In this document: positions 8,491-16,438 of the stretch, piece after piece
Layout of the letters: every line of letters begins with the position of its first letter
How positions within the stretch are numbered: the first letter of the stretch is position 1
Assembly (NCBI GenBank): GCA_046155605.1
Contig: JBJXFQ010000001.1
Location: forward strand, 1 to 44,817
Direction of reading: 5' to 3'
Source of the DNA: JAEUIZ01 sp046155605
Lineage (GTDB): Bacteria > Planctomycetota > Phycisphaerae > Phycisphaerales > UBA1924
DNA length: 44,817 bases
The notes under the pieces: model-generated
Databases searched by the model: none
Seen by the model: the letters and a program-made list of their open reading frames with translations, nothing else
What the model was told of the DNA's origin: nothing
Position numbers and translations under genes: made by a program

Positions 8491-9492
8491 CTAGTGTCCC
8501 TGCGGCTTCGCTTCCAGGCTCTTCTTCAGCGTCGCCGCGTCATCGGCGGTGATGTTCTTGCACGTCTTGAGCATCGCGATGAAGTGCTCGATCTCTTCGG
8601 GCTGGGCGGGGAAGCCGACGTTGCCCTTGGGGCCGTCGCTGGTGGCGATCTTCTTGCCGTCGGCGGGGTTGATAAACGCGAACCCCGGGATGCCGCCCTT
8701 GGCGTTGTCGCGGTGTACGGCCTCGACATCCTTGCCGCCGATCATGCGATCGGTGTCGATTTTGACGTCAACAAACTGCTTGCCGAGGATCGCCACGACC
8801 TCGGGCTTGGCCATCCAATCTTCGAGGCGGTGACACCAGACGCACCAGGGCGCACCGAAGTGGAGGAAGACGATCTTGTTCTCGTTCTTGGCCCGCTCGA
8901 TGCCCGCGGCCAGCACTGCCGATGCTTCCAGATACGCCGCCTTATGCGAGTCGAGGAACGCGATGACCTTGGCCGGGTCGTGGCCCGGATACGGCGTCTC
9001 TTTGCTCGACGGCAGTTCGAGCCCGCCGGTCTCCTGATTCGCGATCGCCTTGCCCGAGCCATCGAGAACCGTGAGGAACGGCACGCCGGCCTTCTTCAGG
9101 TCCGCCCCGTAGCCCGCGGCGATGTCCATGTTCTTGTCGAAGCGGCCGATATCGACGAGCACGAGGTCGAACTCGTACATCATCACGCGCTTGGCTTTGG
9201 CGTCGGTCTTGAGGGTGTCGTGAAGTTTGTGGCACCAGCCGCACCAGTTCGCGCCCCATTGGATCAGCACGCGGCGGTTCTCCTTGCTCGCCCGCGCGAC
9301 GGCGGCCGCAATCTGGGCCTTGGCGTCGGCCTTCTCGTCATACGTCGCGGGCTTGGCGGGCTTGCTCGGCTGCGCGGCAGGCTGGCTAACCGGCTGGCCC
9401 GCGGGCTGAATGACGGTTGCCGGCACACTTGGAGCCTGCGCGAGGAGCGGGCAGACGAACGCGAGCGAGGCGAGGCCGACGAAACGCTTCAT
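8491..9492 (-). CDS. Exported protein with two thioredoxin-like domains
   Basis: 333 residues with a signal peptide (MKRFVGLASLAFVCPLLAQA) and a Pro/Ala/Gln-rich linker to about residue 50. Two thioredoxin-fold domains follow. The first has WCGWCH (C84, C87) and cis-proline in GVPFLTV (P138); the second has WCVWCH (C217, C220) and GIPGFAFI. The aromatic residue within each CxxC resembles the thioredoxin_7/DUF255-like group rather than classical WCGPC. It probably handles thiol-disulfide exchange in the periplasm. It shares a transcript direction with the uvrC-like gene upstream and the zinc-ribbon gene downstream. Start ATG 9492 gives a clean signal peptide. Confidence 0.9.
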   Translation of the reverse strand: MKRFVGLASLAFVCPLLAQAPSVPATVIQPAGQPVSQPAAQPSKPAKPATYDEKADAKAQIAAAVARASKENRRVLIQWGANWCGWCHKLHDTLKTDAKAKRVMMYEFDLVLVDIGRFDKNMDIAAGYGADLKKAGVPFLTVLDGSGKAIANQETGGLELPSSKETPYPGHDPAKVIAFLDSHKAAYLEASAVLAAGIERAKNENKIVFLHFGAPWCVWCHRLEDWMAKPEVVAILGKQFVDVKIDTDRMIGGKDVEAVHRDNAKGGIPGFAFINPADGKKIATSDGPKGNVGFPAQPEEIEHFIAMLKTCKNITADDAATLKKSLEAKPQGH

Positions 9493-9584
9493 GGGTGTGC
9501 TCCGAAACAGGCGAGAAATGCGGGTGGTTCAGGCATATCGGGACGGACGCATTAGTATACAGATGCCACGCGGGCCGCTCGCGC

Positions 9585-10958
9585 TCAATCTTCCTCCAGT
9601 GTTTTCTTGCGACGGAGGACGTGGTGGTAATGCTGGGCGAAGCGGTGGGCCTCGTCGCGGATGGCCTGGCACAGCCGCAGGCCGGGATTCTCGCGCGCGA
9701 GGCGGATCGGCTCCGCGCGATCCTGCACATAGATCAACTCTTCCTTTTTCGCCAGCGCGATGACCATCGGCGGCCGCACCGAGAGCGAGTGGAACGCTTC
9801 GAGGGCGGCGTGCAACTGGCCCAGCCCGCCGTCGATCAGAATGACATCGGGGTAGAGTTCGTGACCCTCGCCGGCCTCGCGATAGCGGCGCGAGACCACC
9901 TCGCGGATGCTCGAATAGTCGTCGTTGATGCCCGGCCCACCGGCGTCGGGCGCGCTCGCCGCGCCGCCGCGGATTCGGAAGCGGCGATACTCGTTGCGGA
10001 GCGGGCGACCATCGACGAAGCAGACCTTGCTGCCGACGGTCTCGCCGCCCTGCAAGTGGGCGATGTCGATGGCCTCGACGCAGCGGATGGCGCGATCGAT
10101 GCCGAGCGTCTTGCGCAGGCTCTCGAGCCCCTTGCGCGGGTTCAGGAGCGCGGCCTCGGCCTCGGGCTGCCAGCGATCGCTCCGGCGGGCGCGGTCATCG
10201 AGTTTCTCGATCGCGCGGACCTGGTCGCGGATCGTCGCGGCCTGTTCGTAGCGCTGCTCGGCGGATGCCTTGGCCATCTCCTCGCGCATCTCGCGGAGCA
10301 TCGCGTCGCGCTTGGTGCCGAGGAATCGCGTGAAGCGGTCGACGTCGGCGCGGTAGGCGTCGCGGGTGATGCGTGCGGCACACGGGGCGGTGCAGCGGCC
10401 GATGCTGTGGAGCAGGCACGGGCGGAAGTGGCGGTTCTTCTCGTCGCCATCGACGATGTCGAGCGAGCAGGTGCGGAACTTGAAAACGCGTTGAAGCAGA
10501 TGCACCGAGTGCCGGAGCGCACGCGGGGAGGTGAACGGCCCGAGCACCCGCGCGCCGCGCATCTCGGCGTCGGCCTCTCCCTCGGCAGCGTCGCCGACCA
10601 GATTCCGCGTCACGAGCACGCGCGGGAAGTCCTCGCGCTGCGTGACGACGAGATATGGAAACGACTTGTCGTCGAGCAGCAGCGTGTTGAACCGCGGCTT
10701 AAGGTCCTTGATCAGCCGGTTCTCGGTCAGCAGCGCCTCCCACTCGCCCTCGCACGGCACGATGTCGAAGTCCTCGACGAGATCGAGCATCGGGGCTTTG
10801 CGAGCGCCGAGGTCGGCAGACGAGACGAAATAGGACGAGACGCGATCCGGGAGCCGCGACGCCTTCCCCACATAGATCACGCGGTCGTCAGCGTCTTTCA
10901 TGAGATAGACACCGGGGACGCGCGGCAGGCCGCGGGCCTTCTCGGAGAGTCGCTTCAT
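9585..10958 (-). CDS. uvrC: UvrC-like excinuclease subunit lacking the C-terminal helix-hairpin-helix domain
   Basis: 457 residues from ATG 10958 (GTG 10973 is possible); full-length UvrC is about 600. UvrC makes both incisions in nucleotide excision repair with UvrB. The GIY-YIG domain opens the protein (GVYLMKDADDRVIYVGKAS) with the catalytic glutamate region TENRLIKDLKPRFN. Four cysteines match the UvrC iron-sulfur ligands (RTCS, then RPCLLHSIGRCTAPC). A UVR segment for UvrB binding lies near AEQRYEQAATIRDQ, and the RNase H-like domain has VILIDGGLGQL and RDEAHRFAQHYHH. The protein stops right after that motif, so the tandem DNA-binding (HhH)2 domain is absent. Confidence 0.9.
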   Translation of the reverse strand: MKRLSEKARGLPRVPGVYLMKDADDRVIYVGKASRLPDRVSSYFVSSADLGARKAPMLDLVEDFDIVPCEGEWEALLTENRLIKDLKPRFNTLLLDDKSFPYLVVTQREDFPRVLVTRNLVGDAAEGEADAEMRGARVLGPFTSPRALRHSVHLLQRVFKFRTCSLDIVDGDEKNRHFRPCLLHSIGRCTAPCAARITRDAYRADVDRFTRFLGTKRDAMLREMREEMAKASAEQRYEQAATIRDQVRAIEKLDDRARRSDRWQPEAEAALLNPRKGLESLRKTLGIDRAIRCVEAIDIAHLQGGETVGSKVCFVDGRPLRNEYRRFRIRGGAASAPDAGGPGINDDYSSIREVVSRRYREAGEGHELYPDVILIDGGLGQLHAALEAFHSLSVRPPMVIALAKKEELIYVQDRAEPIRLARENPGLRLCQAIRDEAHRFAQHYHHVLRRKKTLEED

Positions 10959-10990
10959 GCGATCGGCGGACACGGAGGATCGTAGTTGAT

Positions 10991-11452
10991 CTATCGCGGG
11001 AGGAGCGTCGGGCTGGCCGCGTTCTTGGCGAACTCGATCGCGGCGGTTCGCAGGTAATCGGCGATGGTGCTGAAGCCCGACGCCTTCGCCGCGGCGTCCA
11101 TGAGCAACCGCTCCTGAGCCGACATGCGGACGTTCACCTGCTGGTCGCGCTTCCCGCTCCCAGTGGGCAACGGTGGATGCACGCGGTCGTGGAGCATGAG
11201 CGCGACGGCGAGCCGCTGGGCCTCGATCGCGGCATGGAGCGCCGCCTCGGGGGAATCGCCCATGGCGACCACGGCGGGCAGTTCGATGGAGTGGGCCATG
11301 AACGTGCCATCGTCGGTGCGCTCGGTGACGAAGCGATAGCCGTCGACCCAGAGTGCCGCTCGTTCGAGCGTCTGCGGAGTCAGGTCGCCGGGGCGCAACT
11401 CACGCGGGCGGCGACCAGCCGAGGACTTTGCGGATGTGATGGACTTGCGCAT
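10991..11452 (-). CDS. HicB-like antitoxin
   Basis: 153 residues from ATG 11452, preceded by the ribosome-binding site AAGGTGG 6 nt upstream; an in-frame TTG at 11479 is less likely. The central part (VDGYRFVTERTDDGTFMAHSIELPAVVAMGDSPEAALHAAIEA) has the degenerate RNase H-like HicB fold: a substrate-like beta sheet followed by a helix. The C-terminal part (NVRMSAQERLLMDAAAKASGFSTIADYLRTAA) resembles a ribbon-helix-helix or HTH DNA-binding domain used for autoregulation. Its 5' end overlaps the small HicA-like gene by 53 bp, so the pair is probably co-translated. The order, toxin then antitoxin, is the usual one. Confidence 0.75.
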   Translation of the reverse strand: MRKSITSAKSSAGRRPRELRPGDLTPQTLERAALWVDGYRFVTERTDDGTFMAHSIELPAVVAMGDSPEAALHAAIEAQRLAVALMLHDRVHPPLPTGSGKRDQQVNVRMSAQERLLMDAAAKASGFSTIADYLRTAAIEFAKNAASPTLLPR

Positions 11453-11612
11453 CGGGAACCACCTTCTTTTCGGCCTCAAAGCCGATCAACTTCACCGGAC
11501 TCTGCTTGGGAGCCAGGTACCAGTAATACACCTTGGTCCGGCTTGTCTTCACATAGGAACGCATGTGGCAACCGTGGCCATCAAGCTCTCGGTGCCAATC
11601 TCGAAACTTCAT
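11400..11612 (-). CDS. HicA-like small protein (putative mRNA interferase, catalytic His apparently missing)
   Basis: 70 residues. The layout resembles HicA: an N-terminal helix (MKFRDWHRELDGHGC), a central beta strand pair (KVYYWYL) and a C-terminal segment ending KKVVPDAQVHHIRKVLGW, like the 'IPxGTLxxILKxAGL' end of HicA toxins. HicA normally has a conserved GSHH or GSHR in the strand; here the equivalent reads RSYVKTSRTK and has no histidine, so activity is doubtful. It overlaps the HicB-like gene at its 3' end. No strong ribosome-binding site is visible. The family call rests on size, partner and weak similarity. Confidence 0.55.
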   Translation of the reverse strand: MKFRDWHRELDGHGCHMRSYVKTSRTKVYYWYLAPKQSPVKLIGFEAEKKVVPDAQVHHIRKVLGWSPPA

Positions 11613-11706
11613 GCGGGACGCCCTTTCTGGTTCCGTCCTGGTACCCTGCCCCGCACATTACCTGATCGCCCTACGAACCGTCCACCGCCGTCAGCTTCTT
11701 CACAGC

Positions 11707-11720
11707 CTGTTCACGAACAG
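11707..11720. promoter_or_regulatory. Perfect palindromic operator candidate
   Basis: CTGTTCACGAACAG has two complementary 6-bp arms (CTGTTC and GAACAG) around two bases. It lies between the divergent hicA-like gene (start 11612) and the lipoprotein gene (start 11775) and abuts TATAGC (11721-11726), a possible -10 box. It could be the operator for HicB or another repressor. The spacing does not match the Escherichia coli LexA box. Confidence 0.35.
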
Positions 11721-11774
11721 TATAGCCTGGGCTACGCATTCCCGCAATACCGGCCGATGCCCTAAAGTGAAAGA

Positions 11775-12572
11775 ATGACCATTCAACGCTGGTCGCGCGT
11801 TATTGTGCCGCTCTGCCTCGCCGGCTGCCACCAGGCACCGCCAACGCAGCCCCGATCGCTTCTCGCATCTTCGACGTCGGTTCCACATGAGAGCCTCGCC
11901 CCCTCCCTCGCCGAATTCCGCCCTTCGCTCCACGGGTTCCGATTCGTCAACTCCTTCACCGGCTCGCCGCTGCCCTTTGGGCTAGGCAAGGCGGAGAAGA
12001 GCCTCAACGTGCCGAATCGCTTCGGGCTCTGTGGCGGGATGTCGTTTGCCGCGGCGGATTTCTTCCTCGCCGCCCGCCCGCGCCCCGACGCACGCCAGCC
12101 CCCAACCCAGGGCGACCCGCTCTACAACTTCCTCTATGGGCGGCAGGTGGTGTCGCTGGGAACGATGGGCGTGATGGCGGCGAAGTTCATGGAATAGATG
12201 CGGCTCTCCGACGCCGAGGCGCGGCAGCGGACGCTCGACGAACTGCCGGCGATCAAGCGTCGCCTCGCGCAGGGCAAGCCGGAGGTGCTGGGGCTGGTGC
12301 TCACGAGCGCGGACGACACGCGCGAGCCGTGGCACAACCACCAGGTGCTCGCGTACGGCCACGGCGAGCGCGACGGCCAATCGGGGGCCACCGTCATCCG
12401 CATCTATGACCCGAACTATCCCGATCGTGATGACGCGGTGCTCGTGCTGGGCAAGTGCGGCGAGTCGCTCGCGGGCCGGCGCGTCGTGCCGGGGCGACGG
12501 ACGACGCCGGTGCGAGGAGTGTTTCGGATGAGTTATTCGCCGGTGACGCCGCCCGAGACGTTGGCACGGTAG
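11775..12572 (+). pseudogene. Papain-like cysteine-protease-type lipoprotein split by an in-frame TAG
   Basis: Two open frames, 11775-12197 (140 residues) and 12198-12572 (124 residues), are in the same frame and separated only by a TAG at 12195-12197. Read through, they give one protein of about 265 residues. The N-terminus is a lipoprotein signal with lipobox LAGC (C18). The first part carries NRFGLCGGMSFAAADFF with candidate nucleophile C86; the second carries WHNHQVLAYGH (H46 or H48 of that part) and RIYDPNYPD (D71), which would complete a Cys-His-Asp triad. One substitution, for instance TGG to TAG, explains the break. Pseudogene, programmed readthrough and sequencing error all remain possible. 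No ribosome-binding site supports independent use of the ATG at 12198. Confidence 0.7.
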
Positions 12573-12599
12573 GCGATTGCGATGCGTACTCGCGCATAC

Positions 12600-12642
12600 T
12601 GACGCCGAGGATGAGAGAGGCTTGGCGAACGAATCCTCGGGT
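12600..12642. repeat. 43-bp dispersed stem-loop repeat, copy 2
   Basis: This copy differs from that at 7663-7705 at three positions, all within the loop between the complementary ends CCGAGGAT and ATCCTCGG. It lies between the end of the split lipoprotein gene and the convergent yggS gene, the same kind of position (after a gene's 3' end) as copy 1. Confidence 0.7.
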
Positions 12643-12713
12643 CGATGGCTACCCAACCCGACGCTTTGCTGAAGACAGCTCAGCGTCGACGTGGAAAGAT
12701 CTATAGGGAAGCC

Positions 12714-13544
12714 CTACTCCGGCTCGTCTTCGATCGTCGGCTCGGGCGTCTGCCGCTCGCCGAAGATCGCGCTCCCGACGCGAACGATGTTCGCCCCCTC
12801 CGCGATGGCGATCTCGAAGTCGCTCGACATGCCCATCGACAGGATGTTGAAGCGCCCCTCGCCCACCCCCGCCTTCTTCACCTCGTCAAAGATCTCCCGG
12901 CACTGCGAAAAGGCGGCCCGCGCCACCGCCGGATCGGGCGATTCCGCCGCCATCGTCATCAACCCGCGCACGCGAACGCCCACCATCGTGTCGATCTGCT
13001 CGACGAGGTGGCGTGCGGCGGCGACGGGGCAGCCGAACTTGCTCGCCTCGCCCGAGCAGTTGACCTGCACGAGCACCTCGATGGGTTCGGATCGTTTCTG
13101 GGCCGAGAGTTGGATCTCTTCGGCAAGCCGCAGCGAGTCGACGGAATGAATAAGCCTGGCGAACTCGACGGCCTTGCGGACCTTGTTGCGCTGCAGGTGC
13201 CCGATGAGGTGCCAGCGCACCTGGCCCGGCCCGAGACGCATGCTCGCTCCGCCTGCTGCGCTCCCACCCCCGCCAAGCACGCGCTGCCTTGCCAGCAACT
13301 CCTCGGTCATCGCGGCCCGCTGCACGAAACTCTGCACATGGTTCTCGCCGAAGTCACGTTGGCCCATCGCGATCAGCGATCGAATCTGGTCCGGCTCCGC
13401 GTTCTTGGTGACGGCCACGAGGCAGATGTCATCGGGCTGTCGTCCCGCGCGGCGAGCGGCCTGCGCGATCCGTTCCCGCACTGCCTCGTAGCGGGCTCGG
13501 AGGAGCGCCTCGGGCTCCGCCGCGGCTTGGGGTTCGACGTTCAT
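12714..13544 (-). CDS. YggS/PLPBP family pyridoxal-phosphate homeostasis protein
   Basis: 276 residues from ATG 13544, which has AGGAGG 4 nt upstream; the longer frame to 13565 has no better site. The family binds pyridoxal 5'-phosphate on a single-domain alanine-racemase-like barrel and buffers vitamin B6 in the cytoplasm. The PLP lysine is in LVAVTKNAEPDQI, and family motifs GENHVQ, WHLIGHLQRNK, IHSVDS, VQVNCSGEASKFG, GLMTMA and LSMGMSSDFEIAIAEGANIVRVGSAIFG are all present. A Gly/Ala-rich insertion (LGGGGSAAGG) precedes WHLIG. The gene diverges from the peroxiredoxin gene. Confidence 0.94.
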   Translation of the reverse strand: MNVEPQAAAEPEALLRARYEAVRERIAQAARRAGRQPDDICLVAVTKNAEPDQIRSLIAMGQRDFGENHVQSFVQRAAMTEELLARQRVLGGGGSAAGGASMRLGPGQVRWHLIGHLQRNKVRKAVEFARLIHSVDSLRLAEEIQLSAQKRSEPIEVLVQVNCSGEASKFGCPVAAARHLVEQIDTMVGVRVRGLMTMAAESPDPAVARAAFSQCREIFDEVKKAGVGEGRFNILSMGMSSDFEIAIAEGANIVRVGSAIFGERQTPEPTIEDEPE

Positions 13545-13619
13545 GCGGCCTCCTGCCAAGGCCATAGCATACGCGATCCGGCTCCGAGCCGGGCCGGGAT
13601 TTGCTTAGGAGACCACCCC

Positions 13620-14096
13620 ATGTCCAACATCCGCACCTCACCCATCGTCCAGGGCGATGCCGTCCCCGATTTCTCCCTTCCCGACCAGGACCGCAAGGAC
13701 TGGCGGCTCTCCGATGCCGCCAGGAAGGGCGACGTCGTGCTCTGCTTCTTTCCGTTCGCCTTCACGGGCACCTGCGGGACGGAGATGCAGTGCATCAGCC
13801 GCGAGATGGCGAACTGGCAGAAGAAAGGCGCGACGGTGGTGGGGGTGAGTTGCGACTCGATGTTCGTGCTCAAGGCCTGGGCCAATGCCGAGGGCTTCAA
13901 GCACACGATGCTCTCCGATCAGCACCGCAAGGTGTGCCAATCACTGGGGCTCTTTTGGGCTGACATGAACACCACGCACCGCGCGACGGTGGTCGTCGGC
14001 AAGAGCGCCGACGGCAAGATGAAGACCACCTGGGTGCAGGTGCGGCAGCCGGGAAGCGGGATGACGTGGGACGAGGTGCTGGCGCATGTGGCCTAG
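13620..14096 (+). CDS. Peroxiredoxin (AhpC/TSA family, BCP/AhpE-like)
   Basis: 158 residues from ATG 13620, with TTAGGAG 8 nt upstream. It reduces hydrogen peroxide and organic peroxides. The peroxidatic cysteine is C52 in FPFAFTGTCGTE, with T49 upstream, the conserved PxxxT/C arrangement. Other cysteines (C58, C84 region, C103 region) could act as resolving residue. QHRKVCQSLGLFW is the segment before the final strands, and the protein ends VRQPGSGMTWDEVLAHVA. The 3' end overlaps the end of the convergent histidine kinase gene by 4 bp. No signal peptide, so cytoplasmic. Confidence 0.93.
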   Translation: MSNIRTSPIVQGDAVPDFSLPDQDRKDWRLSDAARKGDVVLCFFPFAFTGTCGTEMQCISREMANWQKKGATVVGVSCDSMFVLKAWANAEGFKHTMLSDQHRKVCQSLGLFWADMNTTHRATVVVGKSADGKMKTTWVQVRQPGSGMTWDEVLAHVA

Positions 14097-15484
14097 CGCG
14101 GGTTGGCCGCGGTAGCGCCAGAGAGACAGCCGGGCACTTCGACGATCATCGTCGTCCCCTGCTTCCAGATGGAGTTGACGCGGACGCTTCCGCCGAGCCG
14201 GCGCACGGCGTGCTTGACGATCGCCAGCCCGAGCCCGGTGCCACGGCGGATGCCGCCGTCGCGCGCTGCATCGACCTGGTAGTACCGCTCGAAAATCCGT
14301 TGTTGAAGGTGGACGGGGATGCCCTGGCCCTTGTCGATGACCTCGAAAACCGCGGCGGAGGCGTCGGTCGGCGACGGCCGTCCCACCACGCGCACGTCGG
14401 TGCCCTCACCGGCGAAACTGATCGCGTTGTCGATCAGGTTGGAGAGGATCAGCATCAGCAGGGAGCGATCCGTGCGCATCCCCTCAAGCGCGGGGGCCAA
14501 CTCGAAGCGAAGCGCGACCCGGCGTCCCTCGCAGGCCGGGCCGTAGAGCGTCGCCAGTTCGGCCGCCAGGTCTGAGGCGGGCAGCGCTTCGATCCGCACC
14601 TCGACCTCGGGCGATTCGAGTCGTGAGAGATCGAGCAGGTCGCGGATCATCTGCTCGAGGCGTGCCACGTTGCCTGTGATGGTCGCGAGGATCCGTCCGC
14701 GCATCTCGTGAGGCTCGTCGCCGAGCGATTCGAGGGTTTCGAGCGCCAGCCGGGCCGCGGCCAATGGCGTGCGCAGTTCGTGCGATGCGTTGGCCACGAA
14801 ATCCGTCTTCATCTGGAGCGCCTGCGAGAGTTCGGTGGTGTCGCGGAAGACGAGCACGACGCGCGGCGCGGGCGACGCCGGACCCACCGAGACATCGAGC
14901 ACGCGGGCCGCATCGCCGAGCCCGATGCGAATCTGGCAGCGTGCCCGCTCCCCGGCGGCGGCGCGGGCACACGCCGAATGCAGTTCCGCGTGCGTAAAGG
15001 CCTCGTCGGGCGTGCGACCCATGAGGCGCTCCGCGCGGGATTTGAACAGCGCCGCCGCGGCGGGATTGCAGAAGTCAATTCGCCCGTCGGCACCGATCGA
15101 CACGAGCGGCTCCTCGATCCCCGCCAGGATCGCCGCCGCCCCCTCAGTGCGCACGACGGCCTGTGCGGCCCGGCCTTCATCGGCCGCCAGCCGCGCCTCG
15201 AGCCGACGGGCGAGGTCTCGCAGCCACGCGCCTGTCGCATCGAGCGATTTGGGCGGCGTCGGTGACGCTTCGGCGAGACGTGCCAACTGAGCCAGCGGAA
15301 CATTCAGCGCCTCGGTTGCAAGCCGCCGGGGCCACAGCAGGGCGACCACGGCCACCGCAGCGAGCGCGGCGAGCAACCAGGCCGAGGCCTGTGCAAACGC
15401 GACGATCACGAGCGCGATCAGCGCGGCCACGCCAATCCCGCGAACCCACCCGACGATGTGGCGGCCATCAGCCATTGGTTCCAT
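14093..15484 (-). CDS. Sensor histidine kinase, PhoR-like
   Basis: 463 residues. Two transmembrane helices (about 12-32 and 35-50) lie close together at the N-terminus with almost no periplasmic loop, as in PhoR. A PAS domain follows at about 115-215. The phosphoacceptor is H235 in FVANASHELRTPLAAARL. The ATPase domain has the N box LSNLIDNAISFA, G1 VIDKGQGIP and G2 GTGLGLAIVKHAVRRLGG. It lies 16 bp downstream of the PhoB-like regulator on the same strand, so the two form an operon. The absence of a sensor loop and the neighbouring OprP/O-like porins favour phosphate sensing through a partner transporter, although no pst or phoU gene is in the window. Confidence 0.9.
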   Translation of the reverse strand: MEPMADGRHIVGWVRGIGVAALIALVIVAFAQASAWLLAALAAVAVVALLWPRRLATEALNVPLAQLARLAEASPTPPKSLDATGAWLRDLARRLEARLAADEGRAAQAVVRTEGAAAILAGIEEPLVSIGADGRIDFCNPAAAALFKSRAERLMGRTPDEAFTHAELHSACARAAAGERARCQIRIGLGDAARVLDVSVGPASPAPRVVLVFRDTTELSQALQMKTDFVANASHELRTPLAAARLALETLESLGDEPHEMRGRILATITGNVARLEQMIRDLLDLSRLESPEVEVRIEALPASDLAAELATLYGPACEGRRVALRFELAPALEGMRTDRSLLMLILSNLIDNAISFAGEGTDVRVVGRPSPTDASAAVFEVIDKGQGIPVHLQQRIFERYYQVDAARDGGIRRGTGLGLAIVKHAVRRLGGSVRVNSIWKQGTTMIVEVPGCLSGATAANPR

Positions 15485-15500
15485 CGGTGGAGAAGCGTAC

Positions 15501-16265
15501 CTAGGCCTCGGCCGGCTCTGTATCGGGCGCTACGCGATAGCCCACGCCGCGAACTGTACGGATGATCGAGGCGTGAGGCCCGAGTTTGCGGCGGATCGCG
15601 GTCACATGCACGTCGATCGTTCGATCGGTCACCAGCACGCCCGGACCCATCGCTTTGGACATGAGTTGGGCACGCGAGAGGACCGTGCCGCGCGCCCCGA
15701 GGAGCGCGGAGAGAATGCGGAACTCGGTGAGGGTCAGGCTTGCCGCGCGGCCGTCCACCATCGCCTCGTGCGTCTTGAGATTCAGCGCCACGCCCGCCAT
15801 CTCGAGGATCGAGGCGTCGGACATGGCGGGCTGCATCCGACGAAGGATGGCTTGCGACCGTGCCAGCAGCACCCGCATCGAGAAGGGCTTGGTGATGTAG
15901 TCGTCGGCACCGGCTCGCAGGCCCGAGAGTTGGTCAGCCTCTTCGCCCTTGGCGGTCAGCATGATGATGGGGATTGCCGCGGTCGCCGGGTCCGATCGCA
16001 GTCGTCCCGCTACCTCGGTGCCGCTCAGTTCGGGCAGCATCACATCAAGGAGGATGAGATCGGGCGAGATCTGTCGCGCCCGGTCCAAGCCGGTGCGACC
16101 GTCATGGACCGCCAGCGCCTGATACCCGGCCCGTTGAAGGTTGAAGACCAGCAGGGCTGCCAGATCGCGATCATCCTCGATGACGAGCACGGCCGTGCCC
16201 GTTGCGGGCAACTGATCGGATCGTGTTTGGGTAGCGTTCGCCATGTCATGCATCGCCGAGCCCAT
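15501..16265 (-). CDS. OmpR/PhoB-family response regulator
   Basis: 254 residues from the first ATG at 16265; ATGs at 16253 and 16244 are alternatives and would trim a non-conserved leader. The receiver domain has the acidic pair in VIEDD, phosphoacceptor D74 in LILLDVMLPELSG, T104 and K126 in YITKPFS. The C-terminal winged helix ends DRTIDVHVTAIRRKLGPHASIIRTVRGVGYRV, the PhoB signature. It is co-transcribed with the PhoR-like kinase and faces away from the porin genes. By family precedent it would bind direct repeats with 11-bp spacing, and such a repeat lies just upstream at 16324-16345. Confidence 0.92.
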   Translation of the reverse strand: MGSAMHDMANATQTRSDQLPATGTAVLVIEDDRDLAALLVFNLQRAGYQALAVHDGRTGLDRARQISPDLILLDVMLPELSGTEVAGRLRSDPATAAIPIIMLTAKGEEADQLSGLRAGADDYITKPFSMRVLLARSQAILRRMQPAMSDASILEMAGVALNLKTHEAMVDGRAASLTLTEFRILSALLGARGTVLSRAQLMSKAMGPGVLVTDRTIDVHVTAIRRKLGPHASIIRTVRGVGYRVAPDTEPAEA

Positions 16266-16323
16266 TCATAGTAGTTTGCAAGCAGGGGCCGCATGAAAAA
16301 GGGAGCGACTATCGGTTCGGGTC

Positions 16324-16358
16324 TAGCGCGAGATTAGCGCAAACTGACCGAAAGTCAG
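16324..16358. promoter_or_regulatory. 11-bp direct repeat and adjoining palindrome, candidate response-regulator binding site
   Basis: TAGCGCGAGAT (16324-16334) is followed directly by TAGCGCAAACT (16335-16345): 8 of 11 positions are the same and the first six are identical. OmpR/PhoB-type regulators usually bind tandem half-sites with this spacing. The perfect inverted repeat CTGAC-CGAAA-GTCAG overlaps its end (16344-16358). The rest of the 399-bp gap between the regulator and the first porin holds the promoter at 16410-16438 and a long G+C-rich leader with a 17-nt palindrome at 16563-16579 (arms TCGGCCTC and GAGGCCGA). No gene is seen in it. Confidence 0.45.
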
Positions 16359-16409
16359 AAAAAGTGTGGTTGAAGCGTGCTGAGCACCGAAAATGGTGGA
16401 CACCGGAGT

Positions 16410-16438
16410 TTGCAGCCGCTAAGTACGCGGTCTATACT
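16410..16438 (+). promoter_or_regulatory. Putative sigma-70 promoter of the first porin gene
   Basis: TTGCAG (16410-16415) and TATACT (16433-16438) are separated by exactly 17 bp, the best match in this gap. Transcription would start near 16445 and give a leader of about 220 nt before ATG 16665. The candidate regulator site lies about 65-85 bp upstream of the -35 box. Confidence 0.55.

Noticed and set aside
8314..9555. 413-codon plus-strand open frame
   Set aside because: Antisense to the double-thioredoxin gene, whose CxxC motifs and signal peptide are clear.
9417..10985. 522-codon plus-strand open frame
   Set aside because: Antisense to the uvrC-like gene, whose motifs are intact; the plus-strand translation shows no family motif.
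11707..11720. LexA (SOS) box
   Set aside because: CTGT and ACAG ends are present, but with six rather than eight intervening bases; no damage-response gene is directly downstream.
12198..12572. Independent 124-codon gene starting at ATG 12198
   Set aside because: It is in phase with the preceding frame, has no ribosome-binding site, and contains only the His/Asp half of the domain.
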